Positions 1 through 5,788 of a stretch of 6,431 nt of DNA are shown piece after piece. Made by a program: the position numbers and the translations under genes. The notes beneath the pieces are model-generated. The model did not search any database. It was not told where the DNA came from and worked only from the letters and a program-made list of their open reading frames with translations. The stretch's first letter is position 1. Every line of letters starts with the position of its first letter. The DNA is from Bacteroidales bacterium (GTDB lineage: Bacteria > Bacteroidota > Bacteroidia > Bacteroidales > UBA7960), in contig SKYG01000033.1 in assembly GCA_007128045.1 (NCBI GenBank), positions 1 through 6,431 on the forward strand, read 5' to 3'.

Positions 1-121
1 CATACAATCGCGTACGACTGACACCCAGCCTTTTGGCAAACTCCGAGGGCGTACCCGTCGCACGCCGCTGTAACAGTCGGTTCATCCGGTTTATTCTTTC
101 TATGTAACATAAAAACTTCAT
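1..121 (-). CDS. Small helix-turn-helix regulator, N-terminal part only
   Basis: The first 40 codons are present and the gene runs off the left edge. The start is the ATG at 121-119, giving MKFLCYIERINRMNRLLQRR followed by ATGTPSEFAKRLGVSRTRLY. The last 20 residues have the pattern of an HTH: a helix (PSEFAKRLG), a turn (GVS) and a recognition helix (SRTRLY). The leading amphipathic IERINRMNRLLQ helix followed by ATGTP is the pattern I recall from small Bacteroidota HTH-domain proteins of roughly 70-110 residues. The upstream 25 bp (122-146) are almost pure A/T and could hold its promoter. It probably binds DNA as a transcription factor. It is not co-transcribed tightly with the ABC exporter, since 150 bp of repeats and hairpins lie between, but it is on the same strand. 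The target is unknown, and the C-terminal part that might sense a ligand is outside the window. Confidence 0.7.
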   Translation of the reverse strand, partial: MKFLCYIERINRMNRLLQRRATGTPSEFAKRLGVSRTRLY

Positions 122-146
122 AATGAATTATATATAATAATATTTT

Positions 147-212
147 GGACAGGCCAAGTCCTGTCCCTACAGATATACTCGCTCAGTACGTTCAGGCCGG
201 TCAAGCCCGGCC
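147..212. repeat. Two-hairpin repeat element, left copy
   Basis: Two perfect inverted repeats stand in tandem: GGACAGG (147-153), 6-nt loop, CCTGTCC (160-166), followed by CCTAC; then GGCCGG (195-200), 6-nt loop tcaagc, CCGGCC (207-212). The same pair with nearly the same spacing recurs in the same orientation at 3999-4062. The GC-rich stems stand out from A/T-rich surroundings. It lies downstream of the ABC exporter gene, so as RNA the hairpins could mark the 3' end of the operon, although no T-run follows them. It looks like a REP-type dispersed repeat; that classification is inferred. Confidence 0.75.
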
Positions 213-228
213 AATACGAGAGGGCACT

Positions 229-242
229 GATGTGTTCACATC
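229..242. other. Short palindrome downstream of ABC exporter
   Basis: GATGTG-tt-CACATC is a perfect 6-bp inverted repeat with a 2-nt centre, about 30 bp past the exporter stop codon. It could be a protein-binding site or part of the 3' end of the transcript. At this length it may equally be chance. Confidence 0.35.
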
Positions 243-244
243 AA

Positions 245-276
245 ACAAATCAACAAATAAACAAATCAACAAATCA
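245..276. repeat. 8-bp microsatellite covering the exporter stop codon
   Basis: Four tandem units of 8 bp (acaaatca, acaaataa, acaaatca, acaaatca) run from 245 to 276. The TGA stop of the minus-strand exporter (276-274) is inside the last unit. Eight is not a multiple of three, so gain or loss of a unit would shift the frame of anything read through it, but the stop sits at the first unit the ribosome meets, so the protein end should be stable unless that unit changes. Confidence 0.7.
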
Positions 277-2415
277 ACATTTTTCTACAAACATGTCCCT
301 GAACCTGCCTTCTTGTATTCTCAGCTCATTAATGTTTCCCTGTTGTACCACCTTCCCTTCATCAAGCACAACTACGTGGTCTGCATGCTGTATAGTCGAC
401 AGTCGGTGTGCAATAATGATGATGGTTTTTCCAGAGTTGCGGAGCCTGTCCAGGGTGTCGTGCACAAACTTTTCAGCCGTCTTGTCAAGCGATGAGGTGG
501 CTTCATCCAGGATCAGCACCTCGGGATTCCTATACAAGGCCCGTGCGATGGCGATACGTTGTTTTTGTCCGCCGGATAGCGATGCCCCATTTTCTCCCAG
601 GTGGGTATGAAAGCCATGCGGCAGTTGTTCAATAAACTGTGAGATGCCAAGCAGGTTGCACGTTTTGAGCAACCTTTCCATATCGGGATGCAATTCTCCC
701 ACCGCGATATTTTCGATCACATTGCCTGAGAACAGGTCTGTTTTCTGTGGTACAACAGATATATGTCTTCTTACAGATGCATTGGAAAAGGTGTTGATGT
801 TGAATGCACCTATCATGATCCTTCCTTTCTGTATGGGATAGATATTTTGTAACAGCGAGGCCAGCGTGCTCTTACCGGAGCCACTTTCACCTACTATGGC
901 GGTGATCTTTCTCACGGGTATGTCAAGGTTTAGCGACTCAAACACCTGCACCCTGGTGCCGTAGCGGAAGTCAACATCTTTTATGCTGATGGATGTGATA
1001 TGGCTTGGCTTAAGCTCCATGTTTCCATCGTCACAATCTGGCTGCAGGTCAAATATCTCGAAAAGCCTGTCAGAGGCGATCATGGCATCCTGTAATGAGC
1101 GGTTAAAGCCGATGATCCCGGATACCGGTCCGGTAAAATATCCCAGGATGGCATAAAAAGACAATAGCTCTCCCGGGCTGATCTGGTTGCTGAGGGCATA
1201 TCCTGTGCCTATCCACAGTAAAATAATAGTAAACCCCTGGGTGAGAAAGCTCGTTGCGTTGGAAGAGAATATGCCATTCATTCCCGATGTATATACTTCG
1301 CTGAGAAGCCCTGTAAACCGTATCTCTGTCTTCAGGTTTGAGAACCATTCAAGACCGAACCGTTTAATGGTAGATGCTGCGGTCAGGGATTCCACCAGCT
1401 GGGATTCCAGGTCGGCAGCCCGTTCCATGACCCTGCGCTGCACCTTCTTGTTCAGCCTGTTGGAGATGGTATATACCAGGGCATATAGTGGGATGACGGT
1501 GAGCATGACCAGGGCCAGTTTCCAGTAATAGGTAAACATCAAGGCGAAGGAAACTATCAGGATGAGGCTGTTAACCACCAGGCTTATGGCGATGTCGTTG
1601 ATAAACAGCCTGACTTTTACCGCATCATTTACCCGCGAAATGATTTCACCCACCCGCATGGTATCAAAAAATGACTGGGGAAGTCGCAGGATATGTTTAT
1701 AATACCCCAAAATCAGGGTGGCATCTATTTTCTGCCCCGTCTTCAGTACAAAATGCATCTGAAAGGTATTGAGCAGCAATCTGAAAATCACGACCATGAA
1801 CATCGCGATGCCCAGGAGATTCAGCAGGTTCACATTCCCTGTGGGAAGCACATTGTCTACAATCCTGCCAACGTAGATCGCTGAGGCCAATCCCAGCACC
1901 GCAAACAACACTGCACCGGTCATTGCCTGGATGATGACCAGCTTATGCGGAGAGATCAACCCAAGAATGCGTTTGCTGTTGGATAATGGCTGGTTGAAGT
2001 GTTGCATGGTGTCGCCCGGCATGATCAGGATCAACACGCCTGTCCATTCGCTTAGGAAAGCGTCTTGATGTCGTTTGTGCATATGGCCATCTGCCGGATC
2101 CATGATGCTGATGTGTTTTCCTGTGACAGCCGCGATGACCACAAAGTGATGCAGGCCATTCTTCTTAGCAACATGTGCGATGGCGGGCAGCGGTATTTTT
2201 GACAGACACTCCCTGCCCCCTTTTACCCCTTTGGCGGTAAACCCCATCTTTTGGGCAGCTTCGACCATGCCCAGCACATTGGTGCCCTTCTTGTCGGTAC
2301 AGGCCATCTGCCGGATCCTGGCAACAGGCAGTCTGATGCCGTGGTGCATGGCGATGGAGGCCAGGCACGCCGCCCCGCAGTCTGTGATATCTCTCTGTTT
2401 TACTTTTCCCGGCAT
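274..2415 (-). CDS. C39 peptidase-containing ABC exporter (bacteriocin/peptide type)
   Basis: A 713-residue inner-membrane exporter that should cleave double-glycine leader peptides and pump the product out using ATP. The C39 peptidase domain fills about residues 1-130: oxyanion Gln7, catalytic Cys13 (TDCGAAC), His90 (GLHHFVVI) and Asp106 (IMDPADG) are all present, so it should be active. Six membrane helices fit near 158-182, 196-218, 277-297, 299-317, 390-412 and 415-436. The nucleotide-binding domain (about 470-713) has A-loop Tyr485, Walker A GESGSGKST (509-517), Q-loop VVPQ (554-557), signature LSGGQ (613-617), Walker B VLILDEAT (633-640), D-loop SSLD and switch His670. Length and domain order are normal for the family. 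It starts 47 bp after the HlyD adaptor stop, so the two are probably one operon and one export complex. No leader-peptide substrate gene is visible in the window. The stop codon lies in an 8-bp microsatellite. Confidence 0.95.
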   Translation of the reverse strand: MPGKVKQRDITDCGAACLASIAMHHGIRLPVARIRQMACTDKKGTNVLGMVEAAQKMGFTAKGVKGGRECLSKIPLPAIAHVAKKNGLHHFVVIAAVTGKHISIMDPADGHMHKRHQDAFLSEWTGVLILIMPGDTMQHFNQPLSNSKRILGLISPHKLVIIQAMTGAVLFAVLGLASAIYVGRIVDNVLPTGNVNLLNLLGIAMFMVVIFRLLLNTFQMHFVLKTGQKIDATLILGYYKHILRLPQSFFDTMRVGEIISRVNDAVKVRLFINDIAISLVVNSLILIVSFALMFTYYWKLALVMLTVIPLYALVYTISNRLNKKVQRRVMERAADLESQLVESLTAASTIKRFGLEWFSNLKTEIRFTGLLSEVYTSGMNGIFSSNATSFLTQGFTIILLWIGTGYALSNQISPGELLSFYAILGYFTGPVSGIIGFNRSLQDAMIASDRLFEIFDLQPDCDDGNMELKPSHITSISIKDVDFRYGTRVQVFESLNLDIPVRKITAIVGESGSGKSTLASLLQNIYPIQKGRIMIGAFNINTFSNASVRRHISVVPQKTDLFSGNVIENIAVGELHPDMERLLKTCNLLGISQFIEQLPHGFHTHLGENGASLSGGQKQRIAIARALYRNPEVLILDEATSSLDKTAEKFVHDTLDRLRNSGKTIIIIAHRLSTIQHADHVVVLDEGKVVQQGNINELRIQEGRFRDMFVEKC

Positions 2416-2462
2416 CCTTTACGCTGTTTTCCGGTATTCATAACAATCAACCATCCTGAACC

Positions 2463-3650
2463 TCATTTTCTGTGGTGATTTGCTGGGTTGAACAAATGAT
2501 CCAATCTGTTTACCAGCAGGTGAAGCAGGCTTTTTCGTGTTTTCACCATGCGGCAGGTTACCGTCATCCCTTTTCGCAGATAGGCTACCGATCCACTGGT
2601 ATGCACCAGGAAGTCGTCCGACAAGCGGCACCTGATCCGGTAATACGGGCGATGGCTGACAGGGTCTGCGATGATGTCGTCAGATATCTCCAGGATGGAT
2701 GCATCCAGCAAGCCCCAGAGGTGGTGGTTGTAGGCATCCACGGCGACCCTGACTGTCTGCCCGCGGAACAGGTACCCTATATCGGCAGGCGAAACGGATG
2801 CTGTAATAAATAATTCCCCTTCCGGGGATAGCTCTGCAATGGGCTGGTTGGAAAATAGTTGAGATCCCACCTGCACGTCTGAGCTAAGCGTGATCGTTCC
2901 ATTAACGGGAGCGACAAGGTAGCATCTGGATATTTCCTCTTTCAGCTGTTGAATGTCTGCCGCCAGCCTGGCCTGCTCAAGCGTTCTGCGGCTTGCATCG
3001 TGCTGCCAGCTTCTTAACTGTTGTAACAACCAGGCTTCTGTTAGTGCTTTTTCCTGTTCCAGCGCGTGCCTGGCCATTTCATAGTCTGTTTCTGGCAGCA
3101 CATCGTTAAGAAATAAATGCTCCGCCCGTTCGTGATCGTTGGAGACTTTTTTCAGTGTTGTCTGATGATGTTGGTATTGACGGGCAAAGTATATATGCTC
3201 TGAGATATAAACAGGCAGTTGAAGGTTTATTTGTTGTTCTTCCTGATGGTCATAGCAGGATGCAATTAACGAGTTCAGGTCTCTGATGGCCAGTTTGTTT
3301 TCATTTTTCTGATGGCTAAGCATCTTCAGTCGGGCACATTTTGCCCGGGTATCCAGCATCAGCAAAGTGTCGCCTGCTTGTACCTGTTCATAGGCTTTTA
3401 TGCGGGACTGTATCACCATCCCCGTTGATGGAGCATAGAGGGATTGTGGTTCGATGCCTGCATGCACCATCCCAGGAGAAGAAATGATGATGTCGACATA
3501 GATGAAGGGGAGGGCTCCCAATGAGATCAGCATGATAACCAGAATAATCATGTAGATGACCCTGCTTCTGTTCGAAATACGGTGAACGTGGTATTCGATG
3601 GATGAAGGGATGATCTCTTCCGGCAAACATGATTCCTGCTTATGGCCCAT
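2463..3650 (-). CDS. HlyD-family periplasmic adaptor of the peptide exporter
   Basis: A 395-residue membrane-fusion protein that should bridge the inner-membrane ABC exporter to an outer-membrane channel. Counting from the ATG at 3650: a short cytoplasmic N-terminus, one membrane anchor at about 33-54 (VIYMIILVIMLISLGAL), a first lipoyl half-motif at about 72-101 (YAPSTGMVIQSRIKAYEQVQ then AGDTLLMLDT), a long Glu/Gln/Leu-rich helical hairpin at about 102-242, the second lipoyl half (YLVAPVNGTITLSS, VGSQLF) at about 244-272, then the beta-barrel domain. The tail LRKGMTVTCRMVKTRKSLLHLL is typical of Bacteroidota adaptors as I recall them. A TTG three codons upstream (3659) would add MCL; I prefer the ATG. 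No good Shine-Dalgarno is seen for either. The ABC exporter follows by 47 bp. No outer-membrane TolC-like gene is in the window, so that part must come from elsewhere. Confidence 0.92.
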   Translation of the reverse strand: MGHKQESCLPEEIIPSSIEYHVHRISNRSRVIYMIILVIMLISLGALPFIYVDIIISSPGMVHAGIEPQSLYAPSTGMVIQSRIKAYEQVQAGDTLLMLDTRAKCARLKMLSHQKNENKLAIRDLNSLIASCYDHQEEQQINLQLPVYISEHIYFARQYQHHQTTLKKVSNDHERAEHLFLNDVLPETDYEMARHALEQEKALTEAWLLQQLRSWQHDASRRTLEQARLAADIQQLKEEISRCYLVAPVNGTITLSSDVQVGSQLFSNQPIAELSPEGELFITASVSPADIGYLFRGQTVRVAVDAYNHHLWGLLDASILEISDDIIADPVSHRPYYRIRCRLSDDFLVHTSGSVAYLRKGMTVTCRMVKTRKSLLHLLVNRLDHLFNPANHHRK

Positions 3651-3699
3651 AAGACACAATGTTGATATGTATTATAGCGATGATAATACTGCAATTATA

Positions 3700-3707
3700 C
3701 TAAAATA
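3700..3707 (-). promoter_or_regulatory. Weak candidate -7 element for the exporter operon
   Basis: On the minus strand this reads TATTTTAG, one mismatch from the Bacteroidota TAnnTTTG consensus, about 50 nt before the HlyD ATG. No TTTG -33 element is found at the right distance, so support is poor. It is simply the best candidate I can see between the repeat array and the gene. Confidence 0.2.
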
Positions 3708-3735
3708 CCTGTAATTCGTTGTATGATATGGTGAG

Positions 3736-3754
3736 AAATCCGGCGAACGGTATT
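3736..3754. repeat. 19-bp dispersed motif, copy 1
   Basis: The 19-mer aaatccggcgaacggtatt is identical to 5824-5842 and in the same orientation. It can fold as AATCCG, GCGAA loop, CGG(t)ATT with one bulge, so it may be a small REP-like hairpin or the scar or end of a mobile element. This copy lies 86 bp upstream of the HlyD start codon, between the gene and the 49-bp array. I do not recognise a named family. Confidence 0.6.
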
Positions 3755-3802
3755 GGCGACACTCCGGATCGTTTCGATTAAAAGGCTCATATTGGAGAAG
3801 AC

Positions 3803-3998
3803 GGACAGGTCGAGCCCTGATGTTACGTAATACACGCCAGGTTGTCAAGACGGACAGGTTGAGCCCTGATGTTACGTAATACATGTCAGGTTGTCAAGAT
3901 GGACAGGTTGAGCCCTGATGTTACGTAATACATGTCAGGTTGTCAAGATGGACAGGTCGAGCCCTGATGTTACGTAATACACGTCAGGTTGTCAAGAT
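3803..3998. repeat. Tandem array of four 49-bp units
   Basis: Units start at 3803, 3852, 3901 and 3950. A fifth partial unit (3999-4015) matches for 17 bp and then diverges into the two-hairpin element. Each unit begins GGACAGGT[C/T]GAGCCCTG, continues atgttacgtaatacaygt, and ends caggttgtcaaga[c/t]. Units 2 and 3 are identical; every difference among the four is a C/T transition (unit positions 9, 33, 35, 49). Each unit holds the palindrome TTACGTAA inside a stem of CCTGATGT with AYGTCAGG. Forty-nine is not a multiple of three and all frames are uninteresting, so it is non-coding. It sits about 150-350 bp upstream of the exporter operon and may carry repeated binding sites or be an expanded REP element. 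No spacers exist, so it is not a CRISPR array. Confidence 0.92.
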
Positions 3999-4062
3999 GG
4001 ACAGGTCGAGCCCTGTCCCTACGGGTACAGCCAATATGATTGAAGGCCGGTCAAGCCCGGCC
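3999..4062. repeat. Two-hairpin repeat element, right copy
   Basis: GGACAGG (3999-4005), 6-nt loop, CCTGTCC (4012-4018), then CCTAC-like sequence, then GGCCGG (4045-4050), tcaagc, CCGGCC (4057-4062). Stems match the left copy at 147-212 exactly, with a loop change in the first hairpin (tcgagc against ccaagt) and a 26-nt instead of 28-nt linker. Its first 17 bases are also the start of the 49-bp tandem unit, which suggests that the array grew out of this element. Both copies point the same way and bracket the exporter operon. Confidence 0.75.
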
Positions 4063-4102
4063 TATACTGGCTTGGCCTGCGGATGTTGACTGGAATAAGT
4101 AC

Positions 4103-4216
4103 ATGTTTTTAAGGCAGCCACATTGGGAGAAATACCGTGAAAGTGCGTATTCATATTATTTCGGTGAAATTATCGGAAATAGAAGAAAAGAACTGAAGAT
4201 GAGCCAGAAAAAAATC
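4103..4216 (+). pseudogene. Truncated XRE/HigA-like HTH regulator remnant
   Basis: A plus-strand reading frame opens at ATG 4103 and gives MFLRQPHWEKYRESAYSYYF followed by GEIIGNRRKELKMSQKKI. The pattern EII-x-x-R-x(4)-M-S-Q-K-x-I matches the start of XRE-type HTH domains such as HigA antitoxins (EII..R....M[TS]QKEL). The rest of the HTH (second and recognition helices) is missing: after about 4216 the frame reads through the 3' end of the minus-strand membrane gene, to a stop at 4261, with sequence unlike an HTH. I infer a gene cut off where the neighbouring cassette begins. It is short and could still be chance. A frame at 4404-4511 reading LKISKGELFADLKDGIIN then HYQN and a stop could be another piece, but that link is unproven. 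Confidence 0.4.
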
Positions 4217-4414
4217 TTATTTGATTTGTTTTGCTCTGACAATCTGGGTTGCAGTCAGTAATAAAATTGCTGCCGGTACAATATACCGGATGGTAATTCT
4301 AAACAGGGCTAATAAATCATTACCGCCATGGCTTTGTTTTACAATTAAAATAGGTATCAAAATGATTAAAACCAATAGTAAAATAATCCATTCAATAATA
4401 TAACGTTTTTTCAT
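4217..4414 (-). CDS. Small two-helix membrane protein A
   Basis: A 65-residue protein with a basic start (MKKRYIIEW), a strongly hydrophobic helix at about 6-25, a short polar loop (KQSHGGND, 26-33) and a second helix at about 45-58, ending in a basic tail (RAKQIK). It should sit in the cytoplasmic membrane with both ends inside. An in-frame ATG at 4456 would add 14 residues, but the inner start puts a positive cluster directly before the first helix, as expected for a membrane protein. It is the third gene after the lipoprotein, 148 bp beyond membrane protein B, and resembles B in plan: MK-basic start, helix, loop with LL and IT, helix, Lys-rich end. The function is unknown. Position and size would fit an immunity or accessory protein, by inference only. 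Confidence 0.6.
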   Translation of the reverse strand: MKKRYIIEWIILLLVLIILIPILIVKQSHGGNDLLALFRITIRYIVPAAILLLTATQIVRAKQIK

Positions 4415-4562
4415 TTTTGGTCGGCAATTTAGCAATGCTACCTTGAAAATATCCAAGGGGGAATTATTTGCAGACTTAAAAGATGGAATTATAAACCATT
4501 ATCAGAATTGACATGATGACATAAACCAATAATATTTAGCTACTAGGCGAAGTCTTATGTTT

Positions 4563-4739
4563 TCACCGATCAGGTCCTCTGTTTTCATTTTTATAGTGAC
4601 TAAATAAAATAAAAAGCAGACTTGCAAAAGTGGCAGTGATTAGTAAACGAGATATATCTTTAACACCTGCAATGAGATACATGAACAAGACAATTATTGC
4701 CATATATACAATTCCACCAAGAATAATCCGGATCTTCAT
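4563..4739 (-). CDS. Small two-helix membrane protein B
   Basis: A 58-residue protein: basic start MKIRII, hydrophobic helix at about 5-25, short loop GVKDISR (25-31), second helix at about 32-47, and a polar, charged tail (HYKNENRGPDR). The ATG at 4739 is 16 bp after the lipoprotein stop, pointing to co-transcription. The same frame is open further upstream to an ATG at 4826, but that start would overlap the lipoprotein's conserved-looking tail on the same strand, so I reject it. No clear Shine-Dalgarno is visible, only A-rich sequence. It resembles membrane protein A downstream and may be its paralogue. I do not recognise a family. Tight linkage to a gene with a membrane-active-looking tail makes an immunity or chaperone role possible. 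Confidence 0.65.
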   Translation of the reverse strand: MKIRIILGGIVYMAIIVLFMYLIAGVKDISRLLITATFASLLFILFSHYKNENRGPDR

Positions 4740-4755
4740 CTGTTTGTTTTTATGT

Positions 4756-5580
4756 TTAATCACAATTACCAAAATGACAAATAATTTGTACGGTTGCACA
4801 TACGACAGAAGCACCAACGGCACCACCGACTATCCCTGCAGCAATTCCACCTCCGGTTATTGCTGTTGCTGCTGCTCCTCCAACAGCTCCTGCAACATCA
4901 TAAGCAGCAACTTGTCGCCAACTAAACCATCTCTTTTGGCTATTACCCAGTAGTTCATTCCAGAGTTCTAGATTTGAATTCCAATATGTTAGTGAGTTTA
5001 TGCCAATATCAATGGCTGCTAAAACAATGAATGAGTCTTCTATAGTCAATTCAAGTGATGCATGTTCTTTAATATCCAGAAAAATTTCTAGTAGTGTTTC
5101 CAAATCATAATCGCTATTGATAGCATCATTTAATACCTCTAGGTATTTGGCTTGGGATTCACTCAGGTCTTGTTCTTCAACCAGGGATAAAATATCAAAG
5201 TAATCTGCGCTTTTCTCTACAAAAGGTTTTCTTTTGATTTTGTTAAAAAAACGATCAGAGAATTCCATACATCTATCTCTATTGGAGCTAATAAAATGCA
5301 CATCACTGTCTAAAAAGAATTCTTTCGTTTGAAGCTGACTAAAGGATATAATCTCATTGTTGGACATTTTGCAAAGCACACCACTATCTTTTGCCTGCTG
5401 AAAAGCTTTATATACATACTCTAGAGCTCGGTTGTGTTCGACTCCTGCAATTTCTATTAATTCTTCCAACTTATTAAGATACAGATAATCGTCATTTCCT
5501 TTGTTAATTTGCTCGCTTTCGTTACACGAATTATGTAATAATAAAAAAACCATCAAAAAAAATCCAGCTGTTTTTCTCAT
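4756..5580 (-). CDS. Putative lipoprotein with glycine-zipper C-terminal tail
   Basis: A 274-residue protein of unknown function. Residues 1-18 are a signal peptide (basic MRK, hydrophobic FFLMVFLLL) ending in HNSC, so Cys19 is probably lipidated. The lipobox is loose (Leu at -4, not -3), as often seen in Bacteroidota. Residues about 30-210 look helical and acidic, with few motifs; LSESQAKYLEVLNDAI at 139-154 and a Trp-rich stretch at 200-221 (YWNSNLELWNELL, RWFSW) stand out. Residues 222-260 form a Gly/Ala-rich segment (WRQVAAYDVAGAVGGAAATA, then ITGGGIAAGIVGGAVGASVV) with repeated G-x3-G spacing, like a membrane-inserting glycine zipper or class IIb bacteriocin core. The end carries three Cys (261, 268, 273). 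It recalls uncharacterised Bacteroidota lipoproteins with Trp-rich plus Gly-rich tails. The start is firm: signal peptide follows at once. Two tiny membrane-protein genes follow on the same strand. Confidence 0.85.
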   Translation of the reverse strand: MRKTAGFFLMVFLLLHNSCNESEQINKGNDDYLYLNKLEELIEIAGVEHNRALEYVYKAFQQAKDSGVLCKMSNNEIISFSQLQTKEFFLDSDVHFISSNRDRCMEFSDRFFNKIKRKPFVEKSADYFDILSLVEEQDLSESQAKYLEVLNDAINSDYDLETLLEIFLDIKEHASLELTIEDSFIVLAAIDIGINSLTYWNSNLELWNELLGNSQKRWFSWRQVAAYDVAGAVGGAAATAITGGGIAAGIVGGAVGASVVCATVQIICHFGNCD

Positions 5581-5598
5581 TTTAGTTAAATTTGCTTG

Positions 5599-5615
5599 TT
5601 AAACATTTTGTTTAA
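5599..5615. other. Small perfect hairpin before the lipoprotein start
   Basis: TTAAAC-atttt-GTTTAA is a 6-bp inverted repeat with a 5-nt loop, 19 bp before the lipoprotein ATG. In the minus-strand mRNA it would place a weak A/U-rich stem just upstream of the start codon, where it could affect ribosome access. It is short enough to be chance. Confidence 0.35.
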
Positions 5616-5618
5616 TAG

Positions 5619-5667
5619 CCTCATCCCTAAGAAGATTTTCCGGTCAACAGAGGGATGGGGTTTTTTT
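5619..5667 (+). terminator. Rho-independent-type terminator pointing rightward
   Basis: CCTCATCCCT (5619-5628) pairs with AGGGATGGGG (5651-5660) over 10 bp with a single G-U pair. The loop is 22 nt, and seven T follow (5661-5667). The T-run is on the plus strand, so it would stop transcription coming from the left, yet no plus-strand gene precedes it closely. In the minus-strand leader of the lipoprotein the same stem can form without a trailing U-run, so it could instead be a leader structure. Confidence 0.6.
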
Positions 5668-5770
5668 ATGCATTTTGCTTATAGAGAGACGCATTGAATA
5701 ATCTGGATTTAAACAATTCCACTTTACAACTCCCTTATAATTTGATTACCTGGTATTCAAATTATAGAAT

Positions 5771-5788
5771 ATATCTTTTCAAAGATAT
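5771..5788. promoter_or_regulatory. Palindromic candidate operator on the -7 element
   Basis: ATATCTTT-tc-AAAGATAT is a perfect 8-bp inverted repeat with a 2-nt centre. It fully covers the TATCTTTG -7 element of the candidate lipoprotein promoter. A dimeric repressor bound here would block RNA polymerase. Operator function is inferred from symmetry and position only. Confidence 0.4.

Noticed and set aside
145..610. Two overlapping plus-strand ORFs at the 3' end of the exporter
   Set aside because: They lie opposite the ATPase domain of the exporter and the microsatellite, have no recognisable motif, and are shadows of the minus-strand gene.
3672..3884. Minus-strand 70-codon ORF across the tandem array
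   Set aside because: It runs through 49-bp repeats that change frame each unit and shows no protein features; it would also overlap the promoter region of hlyD.
3803..4018. CRISPR array
   Set aside because: The 49-bp units follow one another without unique spacers, and no cas genes are present.
4630..4953. Plus-strand 107-codon Cys/Ser-rich ORF
   Set aside because: The Cys/Ser runs are the reverse reading of Gly/Ala codons in the lipoprotein tail; it is a shadow.
4756..5580. Lipoprotein as the substrate of the C39 exporter
   Set aside because: It begins with a Sec signal peptide and lipobox rather than a double-glycine leader, so export by the Sec and lipoprotein route is the simpler reading. 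The GG pairs in its tail are part of a Gly/Ala-rich segment, not a leader.
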